Assembly: GCA_964352615.1 (NCBI GenBank) | Contig: CAYGSG010000006.1 | Span: forward strand, 3,739 to 67,738 | DNA: 64,000 nucleotides | Source of the DNA: OFTM382 sp964352615 | Lineage (GTDB): Bacteria > Planctomycetota > Phycisphaerae > Phycisphaerales > UBA1924 | Direction of reading: 5' to 3' | Part shown: in pieces, positions 54,895 to 63,764 of the stretch | How the letters are laid out: each line of letters starts with the position of its first letter | Numbering within the stretch: position 1 is the stretch's first letter | Position numbers and translations under genes: made by a program | Notes under the pieces: model-generated | Seen by the model: the letters and a program-made list of their open reading frames with translations, nothing else | Told to the model about the DNA's origin: nothing | The model's database searches: none

Positions 54895-55851
54895 TCAGAA
54901 CGGGATAGCGATGGCATCCTGATGACTCGCTCTGCGGCGATGCCGGGCGAGAGTCTGTGGCTGATCCGAGTTCAACTGCTTCCAACGGCTCAGCAGGAAT
55001 CGGCCCGTCTCTCGAAGTTCCGGCGAGACCTTGGAGTAGACCCGAGTGTTGACTCGCAGACCGAGGCTAATCAGCATCTTGTCGAGGCCCGCCCGGTCGT
55101 TCTGGAGCTGCGTCTTTGCGGCCTTGCAAGTCCGAACCGTTGCATGGTCCGTCAGTCGGAGCATGAATCGAAGCCAGTGCCTCGCCTTATCCGCCGAAAG
55201 AGTACCGCCGTGATAGCGGGCCTCCCAGCGAGGCGATTCATCGAAGAGATGGAGAGGATTGAAGCCGCTTGTTCTCGGATGGCCCTGCATCGCTCGACTG
55301 ATGGCGGCCAGCGATCCGCAGTCGTTCAACAGCCCCGGACGATCGAGCATGGGGGCTGCATAGCTGCCCGTCCTCCGGCTTGGAGCGACGAGTCCGTAGA
55401 TGACCTGCTCGTATCGATGGACGGCATTGAACAACGAACGAAACGCCGCCGGTCGATGGCGAACCTCCGGCATCGAGACATGGACATGATGCCCGGTCGA
55501 CGCATTAACTCTGCCGCCGAGATAGCGACAGATGTCAAGAGCCTTGGGAACGATCTGCTCCCAATGGTCTATGCCCTCAAGGATGCATGTCTTCAACTCG
55601 ACGCTCTGCCAACGGATTCCGGCATATCGGCTCTCGCCTCGAACCGAGGCGTCATACTCGACGGCCAAGTCAATGCCCGCTTGCAGCGGACGATGGCTGT
55701 AGCCTCGAACAACGGTTCTCAGCCCGTTGGAGTTCAAGACCTCGGCGAGCGTCCGGCGAACATCATCGCCGCCGCCGTTTCCGATCTGCGGAATGGCGAA
55801 CTCGTACTCGACTCCGATGCGGCGGCTGCGGTTGATCTCTGCGGTCAGCAA
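54895..55851 (-). CDS. Amidoligase family protein
   Basis: Carboxylate-amine ligases of this family form peptide or gamma-glutamyl-type amide bonds, using ATP and an acyl phosphate. The 318 residues start at TTG 55851, with GAGGAG six bases away. RRIGVEYEFAIPQIG near the start supplies the metal-binding glutamates, HHVHVSMPEVRH (about 120) the histidines and RYHGGTLSADKARHW a later conserved segment. No gamma-glutamyl cyclotransferase or other usual neighbour is present. Substrate and product are unknown. Confidence 0.8.
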   Translation of the reverse strand: MLTAEINRSRRIGVEYEFAIPQIGNGGGDDVRRTLAEVLNSNGLRTVVRGYSHRPLQAGIDLAVEYDASVRGESRYAGIRWQSVELKTCILEGIDHWEQIVPKALDICRYLGGRVNASTGHHVHVSMPEVRHRPAAFRSLFNAVHRYEQVIYGLVAPSRRTGSYAAPMLDRPGLLNDCGSLAAISRAMQGHPRTSGFNPLHLFDESPRWEARYHGGTLSADKARHWLRFMLRLTDHATVRTCKAAKTQLQNDRAGLDKMLISLGLRVNTRVYSKVSPELRETGRFLLSRWKQLNSDQPQTLARHRRRASHQDAIAIPF

Positions 55852-55953
55852 CGGTCGCTCCTCGCAGCGGGTCGGATGTTCCCGCTTGCGAGTCGCCGAA
55901 TGTCGGCGTGAATCGGTGCTGAATGCTTGAGCAGCGTTGCAGCGAAGTCGCAG

Positions 55954-56139
55954 CTATGGAGCGTTGACCGGCTGACGAGGCCGACGACGCCAGACGAGCG
56001 AGGCAGGGAACGAGGCCGCAAGGCAGACGATCCCCCATCCGGTCTCGTACCCGGCGAGCCGAAGTCCGAGGACCGTCGCTCCGATGATGGCGACGAAGCC
56101 GAAGAGGCGAGGAGCGATCTCGTTGAGGGGCCGGAGCAT
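55954..56139 (-). CDS. Small two-helix membrane protein
   Basis: 61 residues from ATG 56139, the first gene of the reverse block. Two hydrophobic segments, FGFVAIIGATVLGLRLAG and GWGIVCLAASFPASLVW, are followed by the basic tail RRRPRQPV. Positively charged ends and the lack of polar residues suggest a membrane peptide, perhaps a holin-like or toxin-like factor. Nothing more can be said. Confidence 0.5.
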   Translation of the reverse strand: MLRPLNEIAPRLFGFVAIIGATVLGLRLAGYETGWGIVCLAASFPASLVWRRRPRQPVNAP

Positions 56140-56471
56140 GGGGGACCGTACCCGCCAGGCAGACCGGCATCTCAACGGCGGCACCCATCTTCCGAGGCCG
56201 GGGGGGACGCCCCTATCCCCCTTTTGGCCTGTTGGGTCCCATCCAGGCGGAAGGCAGGGTTCCCTTGAGCCTCCAGGGGTCGAGCCCGAGCGAAACAAGC
56301 CTCCCCACCCTCAGGTCGTCGGAACGCAAGAGAACTGCCCTGTGGGCGTAACTCGCAGGCTGAAGAGTCGCTTGTTGCTCGGCTAACGATTTGCAACGGA
56401 AGCCGTTCGCCAAGGTGTCCCTACCAGTCGCCTACTGGAAGACGCAGGCGGCTCGTACTAGCCTGCATTGC

Positions 56472-57380
56472 ATGGAGCCAGCAGAAACGTCCGGCATGCA
56501 GCCCATGCCTGACGCAGAGTACCGGAACGTACTTGCCGAGTTTTGGCATGCCTATTACTCCGCCCTCTTCGACTATCACCTGAACACAGCGAGGAAGAGA
56601 ATCGGCCAAGCCGTCTACGGGCGGAATCAGATCACGACGAACAGTCAGCATGTCGCCATCCTCGAACAGTATTGGCGGCAGCGGCTCGCTGATGGTCTGG
56701 GCGTCTCGCTCTCGGAGGTTGCTGCCAACCGGAAGATCCGGTTCCGCCCCCATGCCTCGAAGAACTTCGATGTCTGTTGGCCTGCAATTGGAGAGCCGAA
56801 GATCGTCATATCGATCAAGAGCATGCAGAATGCTCTCCGGAACATGACGAATCGAGTCGAGGAGGCATTTGGGGACTCGGGCGTCCTCCGCCTGTATCGG
56901 AGCAAGGCGGCCTTCGGGTTCTTCTTCTGTGTCATTGACGGGCCAGTATCGCGCGGGCGGCAACGAACAGGTGTCTGGCCGAAAGGCGAGCCGGGCTCTG
57001 CGAAGCCGACTAAGGTCAAGCCGATCCTTGAACTGGTCGAGCATGGCGGCGACCTCATTGATTTCTCAGAATGGGAGCGATATTGCGAGCCAGGCCTCTA
57101 CGAGTCGCATGATTCGATGCGTACCGCAAAGGCCCAAGATTCAATCGAGCAAACAACACAGCGGCTTCTTGACCTGCTTGGCTCTACGGATCCGACCGAG
57201 AAACCAGACATCCACTATGACGCCATCGGCTTTGCTCCCATCTGCATCGAGAAGCAGAAGCCAACGCCGACAGAACCCAGAGACTGGACGATAACGCCAA
57301 CGACTCCGCACCCGAGCTTGGACGCAGCGAAGATGATCGACAAGCTGCTTGCTACCGCCCGGCTACGAGGCTTGCTTTAG
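56472..57380 (+). CDS. Restriction-endonuclease-like protein (PD-(D/E)XK type)
   Basis: About 302 residues from ATG 56472; other starts (TTG 56391, ATG 56496) are possible since no ribosome site is clear. FDVCWPAIGEPKIVISIKSM has the D...xIxIK spacing of a PD-(D/E)XK nuclease core, with the usual acidic residue before K replaced by Ser-Ile. The next stretch FGFFFCVIDGPVSRG fits the family's core strand. It converges with the adenine methyltransferase with overlapping stop codons (57377-57380). Its cognate recognition site is unknown. Confidence 0.6.
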   Translation: MEPAETSGMQPMPDAEYRNVLAEFWHAYYSALFDYHLNTARKRIGQAVYGRNQITTNSQHVAILEQYWRQRLADGLGVSLSEVAANRKIRFRPHASKNFDVCWPAIGEPKIVISIKSMQNALRNMTNRVEEAFGDSGVLRLYRSKAAFGFFFCVIDGPVSRGRQRTGVWPKGEPGSAKPTKVKPILELVEHGGDLIDFSEWERYCEPGLYESHDSMRTAKAQDSIEQTTQRLLDLLGSTDPTEKPDIHYDAIGFAPICIEKQKPTPTEPRDWTITPTTPHPSLDAAKMIDKLLATARLRGLL

Positions 57381-59062
57381 CTGACGGTCTTCTGAATGAC
57401 CCGCAATTCCTTGCTCCCGATGCCATAGGCAACGGCGGCGGCAGCGTCGATGACCTTGACGTCGTCGGTCTCATTCGCTGCAAGCAACCCGGCTATGGCC
57501 TCGTCGCTTATGCTGAGCGGCGAGGGCACGGGGATACGCCGGAGATACTGGGCCTGGAAGCGGAGGAACCCGCCACGCATCTTGACGCCGTACATCCAGA
57601 CAAAGAACTTGGCGATCGATGAGCGAATCAGCGTCCGAAGGGCGAGCAGATCCCAGTACTCTGCCGTGATGAAGTACAGATTGTGATGCGGGTAGACCGT
57701 CCCCTTGTCGTATGCGATAGCGGAATCGGCCTTGATGTCGGGAATCAGGAGCTTCGGTTGCTTGAGCAGCGAAGGCGTGATGCGGTCGATGGTCCTGTAC
57801 CATCCATCGCCGCTCCGCTTGGCGACGTTCCGGCCTTTGATCTGAGCCGAATGAGACTCGAAGTATCGCTTGGCCCGGGGATACTCGTCGAGGTCGATCA
57901 ACCCACGCCCATTCTTCGCGAAGGGATTGATTATCGAATGCCCGCTCCACGCCAATTGACCATTGGCGCAATCTCTAGCCAATGCCAACGGGACCAGCAA
58001 CTCGGGCTCGACCTGATCGAAGTCTGGGCCGACAATGAAAACTCTATCTGCTCCGCTGGCGACGCCGATACCGACCTTCGTGCCGGACTCGGGCGAGCCG
58101 AGCGGGGGAAACTGCTTCTCCAACTTCCGGACGATTGCCAGATGGGCGGGGGATTCCGTCGCCCATGGCTCGCCCTTGCCGAACCATTCGTCGTAGCGGT
58201 GATAACCAACTCCGTTGGACTTGCGGAAGGACTTGGAGTCGTCCTTGCTCGTCGCTTCGACGATTGCCAGTACCCGATCAGTTTCGGCCTCGGTAGCGTC
58301 CTTCATCGTAAAGAACTGAACCGGTCCCTGTTTGCCCCGCTTGATGACGTAGATGCCCGGGTACGCCATGACCTCGGGTACGAAGGGCGAGGCATTGGGC
58401 AGATCGATGGCGTGCGTGACCTGATACTCGGTTGCAATCATGTCTCTTAGCGGAGCCCCGTATCGGTTGCGGGTAAACCGGTTCGGACAGATATACGCCA
58501 AGGCTCCCTTGTCAGAGAGCAGGCGAAGCCCCCGCTCAAGGAATGCCATGTAGAGGTCTGCCCTGTCGTAGAAGCAGGTCATCTGTTCCCGGCAGAAGTC
58601 GAGATCTTCTTGGCTCATAGCCTCCTGCCGGACATACGGCGGGTTGCCGATCACGAAGTCGAAGTCGGAAGGAAGGTCGGCTCTGAGGAAGTCGTCGGTA
58701 ACGATCCATTTCTTCGCGAGAGAAACGGCAGACCGCTTGTTCATCCGTTCCAAGACGAGCAGTTCAACGATCCGGGCTCGGGCGATCTCCGCAAGCCGAT
58801 CATCCTTTTCGACCGCCCGGATGCTATCGCCCAGCGAGCAAGCATCTGCCTCATCGACTGAGGCGAGCAGGCGTCGTACTGCTTCGATGACGAACTCGCC
58901 GTCGCCGCATGACGGTTCAAGGAACCGCATCTCTTGGAGCGGGCGGTCAGCGGTGTAGCCAGAAAGATCGAGGATCAGGCGAACGATGTGGGGCTTCGTC
59001 ATAACCTGCCCATGGCGAGCGATGTCTGGAGACTCGTCAATCTTTGCGAAGACCCGCACCAT
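57377..59062 (-). CDS. Type II N6-adenine DNA methyltransferase (Eco57I/TaqI-like)
   Basis: Methylates adenine within a target site. I start at ATG 59062 because GGAGGTGA lies 5 bases upstream; 561 residues. SAM-binding motif I is LEPSCGDGEFV (about 48-58) and the catalytic motif IV NPPYVRQEA is at 140-148. The C-terminal third (from about 320) has a TaqI-like target-recognition part, IGVASGADRVFIVG and LIPDIKADSAIAY. The endonuclease-like gene faces it, with stops overlapping, so the two should be partners in a type II system. Confidence 0.9.
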   Translation of the reverse strand: MVRVFAKIDESPDIARHGQVMTKPHIVRLILDLSGYTADRPLQEMRFLEPSCGDGEFVIEAVRRLLASVDEADACSLGDSIRAVEKDDRLAEIARARIVELLVLERMNKRSAVSLAKKWIVTDDFLRADLPSDFDFVIGNPPYVRQEAMSQEDLDFCREQMTCFYDRADLYMAFLERGLRLLSDKGALAYICPNRFTRNRYGAPLRDMIATEYQVTHAIDLPNASPFVPEVMAYPGIYVIKRGKQGPVQFFTMKDATEAETDRVLAIVEATSKDDSKSFRKSNGVGYHRYDEWFGKGEPWATESPAHLAIVRKLEKQFPPLGSPESGTKVGIGVASGADRVFIVGPDFDQVEPELLVPLALARDCANGQLAWSGHSIINPFAKNGRGLIDLDEYPRAKRYFESHSAQIKGRNVAKRSGDGWYRTIDRITPSLLKQPKLLIPDIKADSAIAYDKGTVYPHHNLYFITAEYWDLLALRTLIRSSIAKFFVWMYGVKMRGGFLRFQAQYLRRIPVPSPLSISDEAIAGLLAANETDDVKVIDAAAAVAYGIGSKELRVIQKTVS

Positions 59063-59114
59063 GCTGCTCACCTCCAGCTTCCATGCTCTACGCCAACAGA
59101 CAATGGTAGCTCGC

Positions 59115-59348
59115 ATGACGAGAAGCGCAAGGTTCCGCTGCCCGTGCGTCAAGCCCGTCAAGCGGGCAGATCAGCGATCCCTCTCCACTACCGGCCAGCC
59201 ATCCATCAGGTCGAATCCCATCGCTTTGGCTAGCGAGCAAGCCGCCGAGTTGATCCTCATGCTCGTTGATGCTGCAAGCTACGCCGAGGGCTTGGACCCT
59301 CGGGATTACGTCGCCATCCTCTTCGAGCGGACCGGAGCCTGGGCCTGA
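59115..59348 (+). CDS. Small open frame between methyltransferase genes
   Basis: 77 residues from ATG 59115, or 40 from TTG 59226. Only the C-terminal half looks like protein, AAELILMLVDAASYAEGLDP followed by RDYVAILFERTG, with helical regularity. No ribosome site is convincing. It could be a remnant of a longer gene. Confidence 0.3.
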   Translation: MTRSARFRCPCVKPVKRADQRSLSTTGQPSIRSNPIALASEQAAELILMLVDAASYAEGLDPRDYVAILFERTGAWA

Positions 59349-59351
59349 CGA

Positions 59352-60209
59352 CTACCAATCGACAGCTTCAGAATCCTGACTCGCCGGTAGCTGCATCCAC
59401 TTTGGCGTAATCATGATCTCTCGCCCCATTCGCCGCTTGGCCGCCGCATAGCGAAGCGAAAAGCTCCGAACGTTGGCCCATGGTTCGTACAACCGACGAA
59501 TCGGCTCACAGTCGTCGTAGGTCAGCACCCACGACGAATCTTGCCTCGCCCGAAGGACTTGGGATAGTCGCCGATGGTATGCAGGACCGAGATCATTGAG
59601 GTAGAGGAGCGGACCCTTCTCAAAGTAAGGCGGATCAATAAAGAAGAACACATCCTCTTCCGATAGCCGCCTGATGAAATCGATACCCTCGTCGGCCGAG
59701 ACTTCGATTCGATCTCGGTACTCAATCAACCTCTCTAGTCTGGACCGGAGTTCTGGCTTGTTGAAGCGAGCGTCCAGCTTCCATGTTCCGGTCTGCTTCA
59801 CGCCACCGATCGGCCCACCATTCACGATGATCCCAGACCGATTGCATCGATTTAGATAGAAGGCAGCAAACCCCCGATCCAAGCGGTTGATCTGGCGCGG
59901 CGAGCGGTAGGTCTCCCGCTGGCGTTTCCATTCAGCCATGCTGACACGAGTACTAGATAATCGACGAAGAAGCTCTTCGGGTCGCTTCTTCAACGACCAC
60001 CAGAAAGCGTGCACAGCTGGGTCGGCGTCGTTGATGTGGATACTCGATACCGCTTCCTTAACCAACAGCGACAGGGAAGCCCCCGCTCCGCCTGCGAAGG
60101 GCTCAGCGATTGGGGTGTCGCCTATCGAGTTCAAAGAACGGATCTCAGACAGCAAGCCGGTCATTGAAGCTTTTCCGCCAGGATAACGGAAGGGGCTAAC
60201 GGTGTTCAT
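59352..60209 (-). CDS. D12-class DNA adenine methyltransferase
   Basis: Methylates adenine N6. 285 residues with the D12 signature FRYPGGKASM at the start (residues 7-16), EPFAGGAGASL (36-46) as motif I, NRCNRSGIIVNGG in the middle and the catalytic FIDPPYFEKG (190-199). It shares an ATGA overlap with the ParB-like gene in front of it, so the two are cotranslated. It is a second methyltransferase in the same block as the Eco57I-like enzyme, with a different class. Confidence 0.9.
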   Translation of the reverse strand: MNTVSPFRYPGGKASMTGLLSEIRSLNSIGDTPIAEPFAGGAGASLSLLVKEAVSSIHINDADPAVHAFWWSLKKRPEELLRRLSSTRVSMAEWKRQRETYRSPRQINRLDRGFAAFYLNRCNRSGIIVNGGPIGGVKQTGTWKLDARFNKPELRSRLERLIEYRDRIEVSADEGIDFIRRLSEEDVFFFIDPPYFEKGPLLYLNDLGPAYHRRLSQVLRARQDSSWVLTYDDCEPIRRLYEPWANVRSFSLRYAAAKRRMGREIMITPKWMQLPASQDSEAVDW

Positions 60210-61666
60210 GACTCAGCCTCAGGCAACGGCTCAACAAAAATCATTTCCATCGCTGGGCTCGCTCGTTCCCAGAACTGCTCAAGGTCGTGAGCCGTCGGCA
60301 TATCCCGAGGGCTGTGGACAAACGAATGGAGTTCGCTGATCGAAAACCGGGCTGATGCGTTCGATTGAAACGCCTTCGTCGCCAGATCGGCTTCGTGCTT
60401 AGGGAGCCTATTCTTGATGTCTTTGAGTACTTCAGCAACAAGATCTTTCATCTGTGGGTGACCGTGCGGGAGCTTGTTCTTCTCCGCGAGACGTTTACGT
60501 AGAGGCTCGTATGCTCCCGCTCGTTCAAGATAGTCTCGGATGCCAAGCTCAAGGAAGACCCTGAGCAGAACGGCTCCTCCGTTTGGAAAGTCATCCCGCT
60601 TCATGCGGCGTAGCTCATCGGCGATCTGAATGATCCGCTTGTTGCCGAAATTCGGCTTGAAGTTTCGTGGCAAGACCGTCGTTGACGGACGAGCGGTGGC
60701 CTTCGGCTTGGCAGCAGCCGCAGGCTTCGCTTTGGATGGCGTCCCCTTGCTACCCCAAAGTTGGTCAGGAGTCGTGGTCCGCTGCTTCTTGACCGGAAGA
60801 TCGCTCTTGGGGAAACGCTTAGCGAAGTAATCCTTGATGGCGTCTTCATTGTTGAGAGTACGAGATGTCTCCCTTCCGGAGGCGATATCGCTTACGACTC
60901 TAGTGAGCGCTTTCTCGATCTCCGGTTTCGATGTTCTTGCGACAAAACCATGCTGCGAGTCAGACTCAATGTGCAGCTTCTTCCGAGCGTAAGCGGAATC
61001 AAAGATACGGCCAATCGTCGAGAAGATCGCCGGTCGCTCAGATGCCAGAGCGTCCCTCGCCTTCTCATCCGTGATTGGCAATGCCCGAGCAACCTCGGCA
61101 ATTGCTTTGGTCGTTTTCGCTTTCTGGATATCCGCCAGCGTGAAGTTCAGTTCATCACGAAGCTCGTCTACGGAATAGCCTTCATCAAGCTTCTCCATGA
61201 TAAACGAGGCTCGATCCTCAGCTTGCCAAGCTTTGACCGGCTGCCCAATGTGCCGACCGGCAACCGTCCGGTCTGTATCTCTCCTCGAAGCAGCAACGAC
61301 AATTGGGACCGCCGAGAGAATCTCAGGGTTGCTCATCCGATTTCGAAGCGCCTGTAGCTTTCCTCGCAATGAAGGATCGAGAAGATCAGGGTTATGCAAT
61401 CCCTTTAGAGCCGCAAGCCGTCGATTGCCTTCAACAACGACAAGCTTGCCTTGCTCCTCTACAGCAAGAAGGGATTCGATTGGGAAGTATCCCCGAAGGG
61501 CGATGCTCTCAGCGACATCGAGGGCTCGGTCGTGTTCGTAGAGATACTTGATGATCTCTTGCTGTGAACGCCCCGCTCTCTGACGGCCAAGCCGAGGGTT
61601 CTTCGCATCGAGATGCAGAATGGGAACAGACTTGGTCGTTCTCTTCGCGGATTGTTTTTTAGCCAT
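60206..61666 (-). CDS. ParB/Srx-fold protein with C-terminal helical domain
   Basis: 486 residues from ATG 61666. The N-terminal 110 residues are ParB/sulfiredoxin-like, with LRGYFPIESLLAVEEQG and the box VVEGNRRLAALKGL, equivalent to the nucleotide-binding box of ParB proteins. A helical middle part and a Lys/Ala/Pro linker (about 300-340) follow. The last 145 residues form a helical domain with VLLRVFLELGIRDYLERAG and FSISELHSFVHSPRDMP, HEPN-like by appearance. No DNA-partition gene is near; it is cotranslated with the D12 methyltransferase, suggesting a joint defence or modification role. Confidence 0.75.
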   Translation of the reverse strand: MAKKQSAKRTTKSVPILHLDAKNPRLGRQRAGRSQQEIIKYLYEHDRALDVAESIALRGYFPIESLLAVEEQGKLVVVEGNRRLAALKGLHNPDLLDPSLRGKLQALRNRMSNPEILSAVPIVVAASRRDTDRTVAGRHIGQPVKAWQAEDRASFIMEKLDEGYSVDELRDELNFTLADIQKAKTTKAIAEVARALPITDEKARDALASERPAIFSTIGRIFDSAYARKKLHIESDSQHGFVARTSKPEIEKALTRVVSDIASGRETSRTLNNEDAIKDYFAKRFPKSDLPVKKQRTTTPDQLWGSKGTPSKAKPAAAAKPKATARPSTTVLPRNFKPNFGNKRIIQIADELRRMKRDDFPNGGAVLLRVFLELGIRDYLERAGAYEPLRKRLAEKNKLPHGHPQMKDLVAEVLKDIKNRLPKHEADLATKAFQSNASARFSISELHSFVHSPRDMPTAHDLEQFWERASPAMEMIFVEPLPEAES

Positions 61667-62119
61667 GGCGGTGTCCTACGAAGCATGGGGGTTCATCTGC
61701 CCGTAGTTTATCCGAAGGGGCGGATTGAAGCCGGTCGAACGCATCGGGTATGGCGACGGCTTGGCTTGTACCCAGACCTGTGGACTGCTGGTGCCGACCT
61801 ACCACAAATTTGTGTGGGCTTGCCAGCTTGATCCGCCCATCCCCGATTCACCCCATGCGAACCGAGCGCGATAGCACCTGATGTAGACGGTTTGATTGTG
61901 GCCGCCATGTCCCCTGATCCAACTGGTCCTCAAGAGTGCTGTCGTCATTGCGGCGACCCGCCTGAAACTGGCGGAGGATGGTCCGGGTCAGCGACTCCAT
62001 GCCCAACGATATCGAGTACGATGACCGAGGCCGTCGGATCAACCTTGAATCTGTAGCCATTCCCTGTAGCCAATCGATGCCAAAAACGCCTCCCAGGCGT
62101 AGCCAATGGGGATTTGCAA
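61667..62119. other. Right-end region of the element
   Basis: 453 bases between the ParB-like gene and the right attachment site. It contains three GTAGCCA heptamers near the end (separate entry). Open frames here, such as the one at 61907-62056 with ECCRHCGDPPE, lack ribosome sites and I do not call them. It should hold the promoter of the ParB-like operon. Confidence 0.4.
62053..62105 (+). repeat. Three GTAGCCA heptamers at the right end
   Basis: GTAGCCA at 62053, 62066 and 62099, 15 to 67 bases from the attachment core. They are in the same orientation as the four at the left end, so in the circular form both arms carry them on one strand of the joint. Confidence 0.6.
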
Positions 62120-62176
62120 GGATTCAAAATCCACTTCTAGAGATAGAGTGGGGGTTCGAGTCCCCCCTCCGGCATT
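62120..62176 (+). other. Attachment site, right (attR core) with tRNA-Leu 3' remnant
   Basis: 57 bases matching 45180-45236 with one difference. Here it lacks the tRNA 5' half, so it is a non-functional tRNA fragment and marks the end of the element. Confidence 0.93.
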
Positions 62177-62396
62177 AGACAGGCCCTCGAATCGCAGAGT
62201 AGCTTGTGTCTACAAGCGTGGCACCAAGAGCGCTGTATCCGCTGCTATTTGTTGAATGACTTGCTTCTGCCATGGCCGAGAGTGCCTTGATCCCCTTCGC
62301 TGATGGGGGACGCGTGGCAGCCAACGGCTCCGGAATCGGCTAGGGCAGTGGCCCGCCTGGTGCATTTCGCGGGCACCCTCCGATATGCTCTGACGG

Positions 62397-63764
62397 ATGA
62401 AGACCCAAGCTGCCACGGCTTTCCATTCTGTATCGCGACAGAATCGGATCAAATCGCTCGACATCGCGCGTGGGTTCGCGCTATTCGGCATCCTGATGGT
62501 GAACGTGCAACTCCTATGCCAACTGATGGCGTGGCTGTGGAACGGCGGCGGATCCAACGAGGGCCCCGTGGGCGTCGCGGCGTACTACGCGACCAGGCTG
62601 TTCTTCGAATCCAAGTCGTATCCGCTCTTCTCGCTGCTCTTTGGCATGGGCATGATGCTGATGCGGCAGCGAGCCCTGGCCGTGGGGCGCAGCTTCGTTC
62701 GGCCCTACCTCCGGCGATTGTCGATGCTGCTGGTGTTGGGCGTGCTCCATGCATTGCTGCTGTATTACGCGGACGTGTTGATTATCTATTCGGTCATCGG
62801 ATTCTTCACGATGTGGTTCATGGGGCGTCGGTCGAAGCTGCTGCTTGGTCTTGCGGTGTCGTTGCTCACACTGGCGGTGCTCTTCTCTGCGTTCAGCGGC
62901 TTTATGGGCGTGCGGTACTACGCATCGAAGGGTGCAGATCCGCTTGCCGACGAACCAGCTCAGACGGCCATGGTTCAACCTGCGGACGAGAACATCGGCT
63001 TCAGCGAGTTCTTCGAGCAGATCAAGCAAGGAGAGTTTCCTGCACAGGGGCCAATGAGCCACGAGTGGGAATCGGCGGCAAAGGACGCGTTCCAGAACGG
63101 CCCCCTGTCTCACGCGATCTTGATGCGTTGTCTTGAGTGGATCGTTGAGCAGATCAACTGGACGCTCGGGGCCGGCGCGGTCTTGCGGATCTCTGGGATG
63201 TTCCTGCTTGGGGCATGGCTGATGAAGGTTGATGCCCTTGGGGTTGGTGCCGCGCGGTACATGCGCCGGTTGATCCTGATCGGGCTCCTGATCGGGTTGC
63301 CCTGTTCATTTGTTTCTGTCGTCCTCACGGCGGCTGCAACCGAGCATTCGGCGTGGTGGTTCTTCGGCCATTTTCTGATGACCCCGGCGGGGCCGTGCGT
63401 TGCTCTTGGCTACATGGGGCTCTCGATGTGGCTGGCTCGCCGGTTTGGGGCAGGCTGGTTCGCGCGATCGATTGCTTCAATGGGGCGCATGGCGCTGACC
63501 AACTACATCATGCAGTCGCTGCTGGTGTGCGTGATCGTGCAGCACTGGGGATTCGGGATGTACGGCGAGACTTCACAAGCGCAGATGCTTGTAATCGCGG
63601 TTTCGATCTATCTCTTCCAACTTGTTGCCAGCCCGCTTTGGCTCGCTCGATTCACCATGGGACCTCTGGAATGGCTGTGGCGTTGGTGGACATACCTCCG
63701 CCGACCCAAGCTTCTCGCAGCCCCCACATCAGACCGTGGAATGCACGCAGGTCCATTGGCTTGA
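62397..63764 (+). CDS. DUF418 family membrane protein
   Basis: 455 residues with about eight to ten hydrophobic segments. RIKSLDIARGFALFGILMVN at residues 17-36 is the acyltransferase-like opening of this family, and the C-terminal part has YIMQSLLVCVIVQHWGFGMY with SPLWLARFTMGPLEWLWR, the usual DUF418 end. A soluble insert (about 170-250) lies between. The function is unknown, though the fold is related to acyltransferase-3 membrane proteins. It is a host gene immediately right of the element. Confidence 0.88.
   Translation: MKTQAATAFHSVSRQNRIKSLDIARGFALFGILMVNVQLLCQLMAWLWNGGGSNEGPVGVAAYYATRLFFESKSYPLFSLLFGMGMMLMRQRALAVGRSFVRPYLRRLSMLLVLGVLHALLLYYADVLIIYSVIGFFTMWFMGRRSKLLLGLAVSLLTLAVLFSAFSGFMGVRYYASKGADPLADEPAQTAMVQPADENIGFSEFFEQIKQGEFPAQGPMSHEWESAAKDAFQNGPLSHAILMRCLEWIVEQINWTLGAGAVLRISGMFLLGAWLMKVDALGVGAARYMRRLILIGLLIGLPCSFVSVVLTAAATEHSAWWFFGHFLMTPAGPCVALGYMGLSMWLARRFGAGWFARSIASMGRMALTNYIMQSLLVCVIVQHWGFGMYGETSQAQMLVIAVSIYLFQLVASPLWLARFTMGPLEWLWRWWTYLRRPKLLAAPTSDRGMHAGPLA

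Larger units (their letters stand above)
45237..62176. mobile_element. Integrated element of about 16.9 kb at tRNA-Leu
   Basis: Bounded by a 57-bp direct repeat of the tRNA 3' half, with a tyrosine-recombinase gene directly inside the left end. It carries small unknown genes, a primase-helicase-like gene, RuvB-like ATPase, HTH protein, second recombinase, amidoligase, and a methylation/restriction cassette. I see no relaxase, type IV secretion, capsid or tail gene, so it cannot obviously move between cells by itself. Its intergenic parts are more A+T rich than the host genes, a sign of recent arrival. Confidence 0.92.

Noticed and set aside
61907..62056. A 49-codon frame with a CCxxC motif (ECCRHCGDPPE)
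   Set aside because: Interesting cysteines but no ribosome site, its stop lies in a GTAGCCA repeat and the pattern may be chance; kept as unproven.
45237..62176. Prophage or conjugative-element interpretation
   Set aside because: No terminase, capsid, tail, lysis, relaxase or secretion genes were found in the whole stretch.
61978..62178. A 66-codon frame ending in the right attachment site
   Set aside because: Its C-terminal part is again tRNA sequence; the remainder has no ribosome site at a usable distance.
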